From Erythrobacteraceae bacterium CCH12-C2 (lineage in GTDB: Bacteria > Pseudomonadota > Alphaproteobacteria > Sphingomonadales > Sphingomonadaceae), in contig LSKF01000042.1 in the NCBI GenBank assembly GCA_001556995.1, positions 1 through 51,755 of the forward strand: 51,755 nt of DNA, in the 5' to 3' direction. A program made the translations under genes and the position numbers. Shown here piece by piece: positions 51,736-51,755 of the stretch (positions within the stretch are counted from its first letter, which is position 1; every line of letters begins with the position of its first letter). The notes beneath the pieces were generated by a model. The model was not told the DNA's origin and did not search any database. It was given only the letters and a program-made list of their open reading frames with translations.

Positions 51736-51755
51736 GATTTTGAGAAGCTCTGATC

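Larger units (their letters stand above)
50299..51755. mobile_element. Left end of an integrated element at tRNA-Met (partial)
   Basis: Everything after the tRNA appears to belong to an integrated element: repeat-rich non-coding DNA, then a P4-type integrase with lower GC and different codon use than the housekeeping genes. The element runs past the window edge, so size and cargo are unknown. Confidence 0.65.

Noticed and set aside
1..51755. CRISPR array, rRNA operon or insertion sequence.
   Set aside because: No regularly spaced repeats, rRNA segments or transposase genes were seen. The only mobile-element gene is the integrase at the right end.

Overview
The window is high-GC chromosomal DNA from an alphaproteobacterium, most likely a sphingomonad (Sphingomonadales, perhaps Erythrobacteraceae). 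The evidence is the gene order rpsB-tsf-pyrH-frr-uppS-cdsA-dxr-rseP-bamA-ompH-fabZ, the protein sequences, alphaproteobacterial GTTC-N7-GTTC LexA sites, and the lack of lpxD and lpxA beside fabZ, as expected of sphingomonads that make glycosphingolipids instead of lipid A. The genus is an inference. Nearly all genes are intact housekeeping genes, densely packed, often with ATGA or TGATG overlaps.

Layout. 1-2.6 kb: tail of an unknown gene, an amidohydrolase and a double SnoaL-domain protein. 2.6-3.0 kb: a lower-GC gap that may hold gene debris. 3.0-5.65 kb (minus): ArsR regulator, beta-carbonic anhydrase and SulP transporter, a likely bicarbonate-uptake unit. 5.8-8.7 kb: a KAS III-like condensing enzyme, then psd and pssA. 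8.6-8.9 kb (minus): a small membrane protein behind two LexA boxes. 9.2-20.7 kb: translation, isoprenoid, phospholipid and outer-membrane assembly genes ending with fabZ and rpmE. 20.7-21.7 kb (minus): a DksA/TraR-type zinc-finger protein and a 2OG-Fe(II) oxygenase. 21.9 kb: tRNA-His, then a leucine dehydrogenase-type enzyme. 23.2-28.2 kb: ccmCDEFGHI cytochrome c maturation operon without ccmA or ccmB. 28.3-30.3 kb: kup. 30.3-36.0 kb (minus): small coiled-coil protein, ispZ, ftsY, mtaB, dapF and a GGDEF-EAL protein. 36.2-41.4 kb: EVE-domain protein, CsbD-like protein, a ThDP enzyme, a tail-anchored 63-residue protein, an LplT-like MFS transporter, pgsA and a small hypothetical. 41.4-43.7 kb (minus): oxyR and rnd with a palindromic repeat between them. 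43.8-50.1 kb: aspS, an HDAC-family deacetylase (minus), acpP, fabF, mltG and a 2H phosphoesterase. 50.2 kb to the end: tRNA-Met(CAT) followed at once by a P4-type tyrosine integrase, which marks the edge of an integrated element running out of the window.

The genes meet in envelope construction: fatty acids (acpP, fabF, fabZ, KAS III), phospholipids (cdsA, pssA, psd, pgsA, LplT-like carrier), isoprenoid and undecaprenyl supply (dxr, uppS), outer membrane proteins (bamA, ompH, rseP) and peptidoglycan (mltG, dapF). The most unusual signals are the LexA-controlled small membrane protein, the calcium-type acidic loops in BamA and its neighbour OmpH, the ArsR/carbonic anhydrase/SulP unit, and the repeat-rich leader of the integrase.
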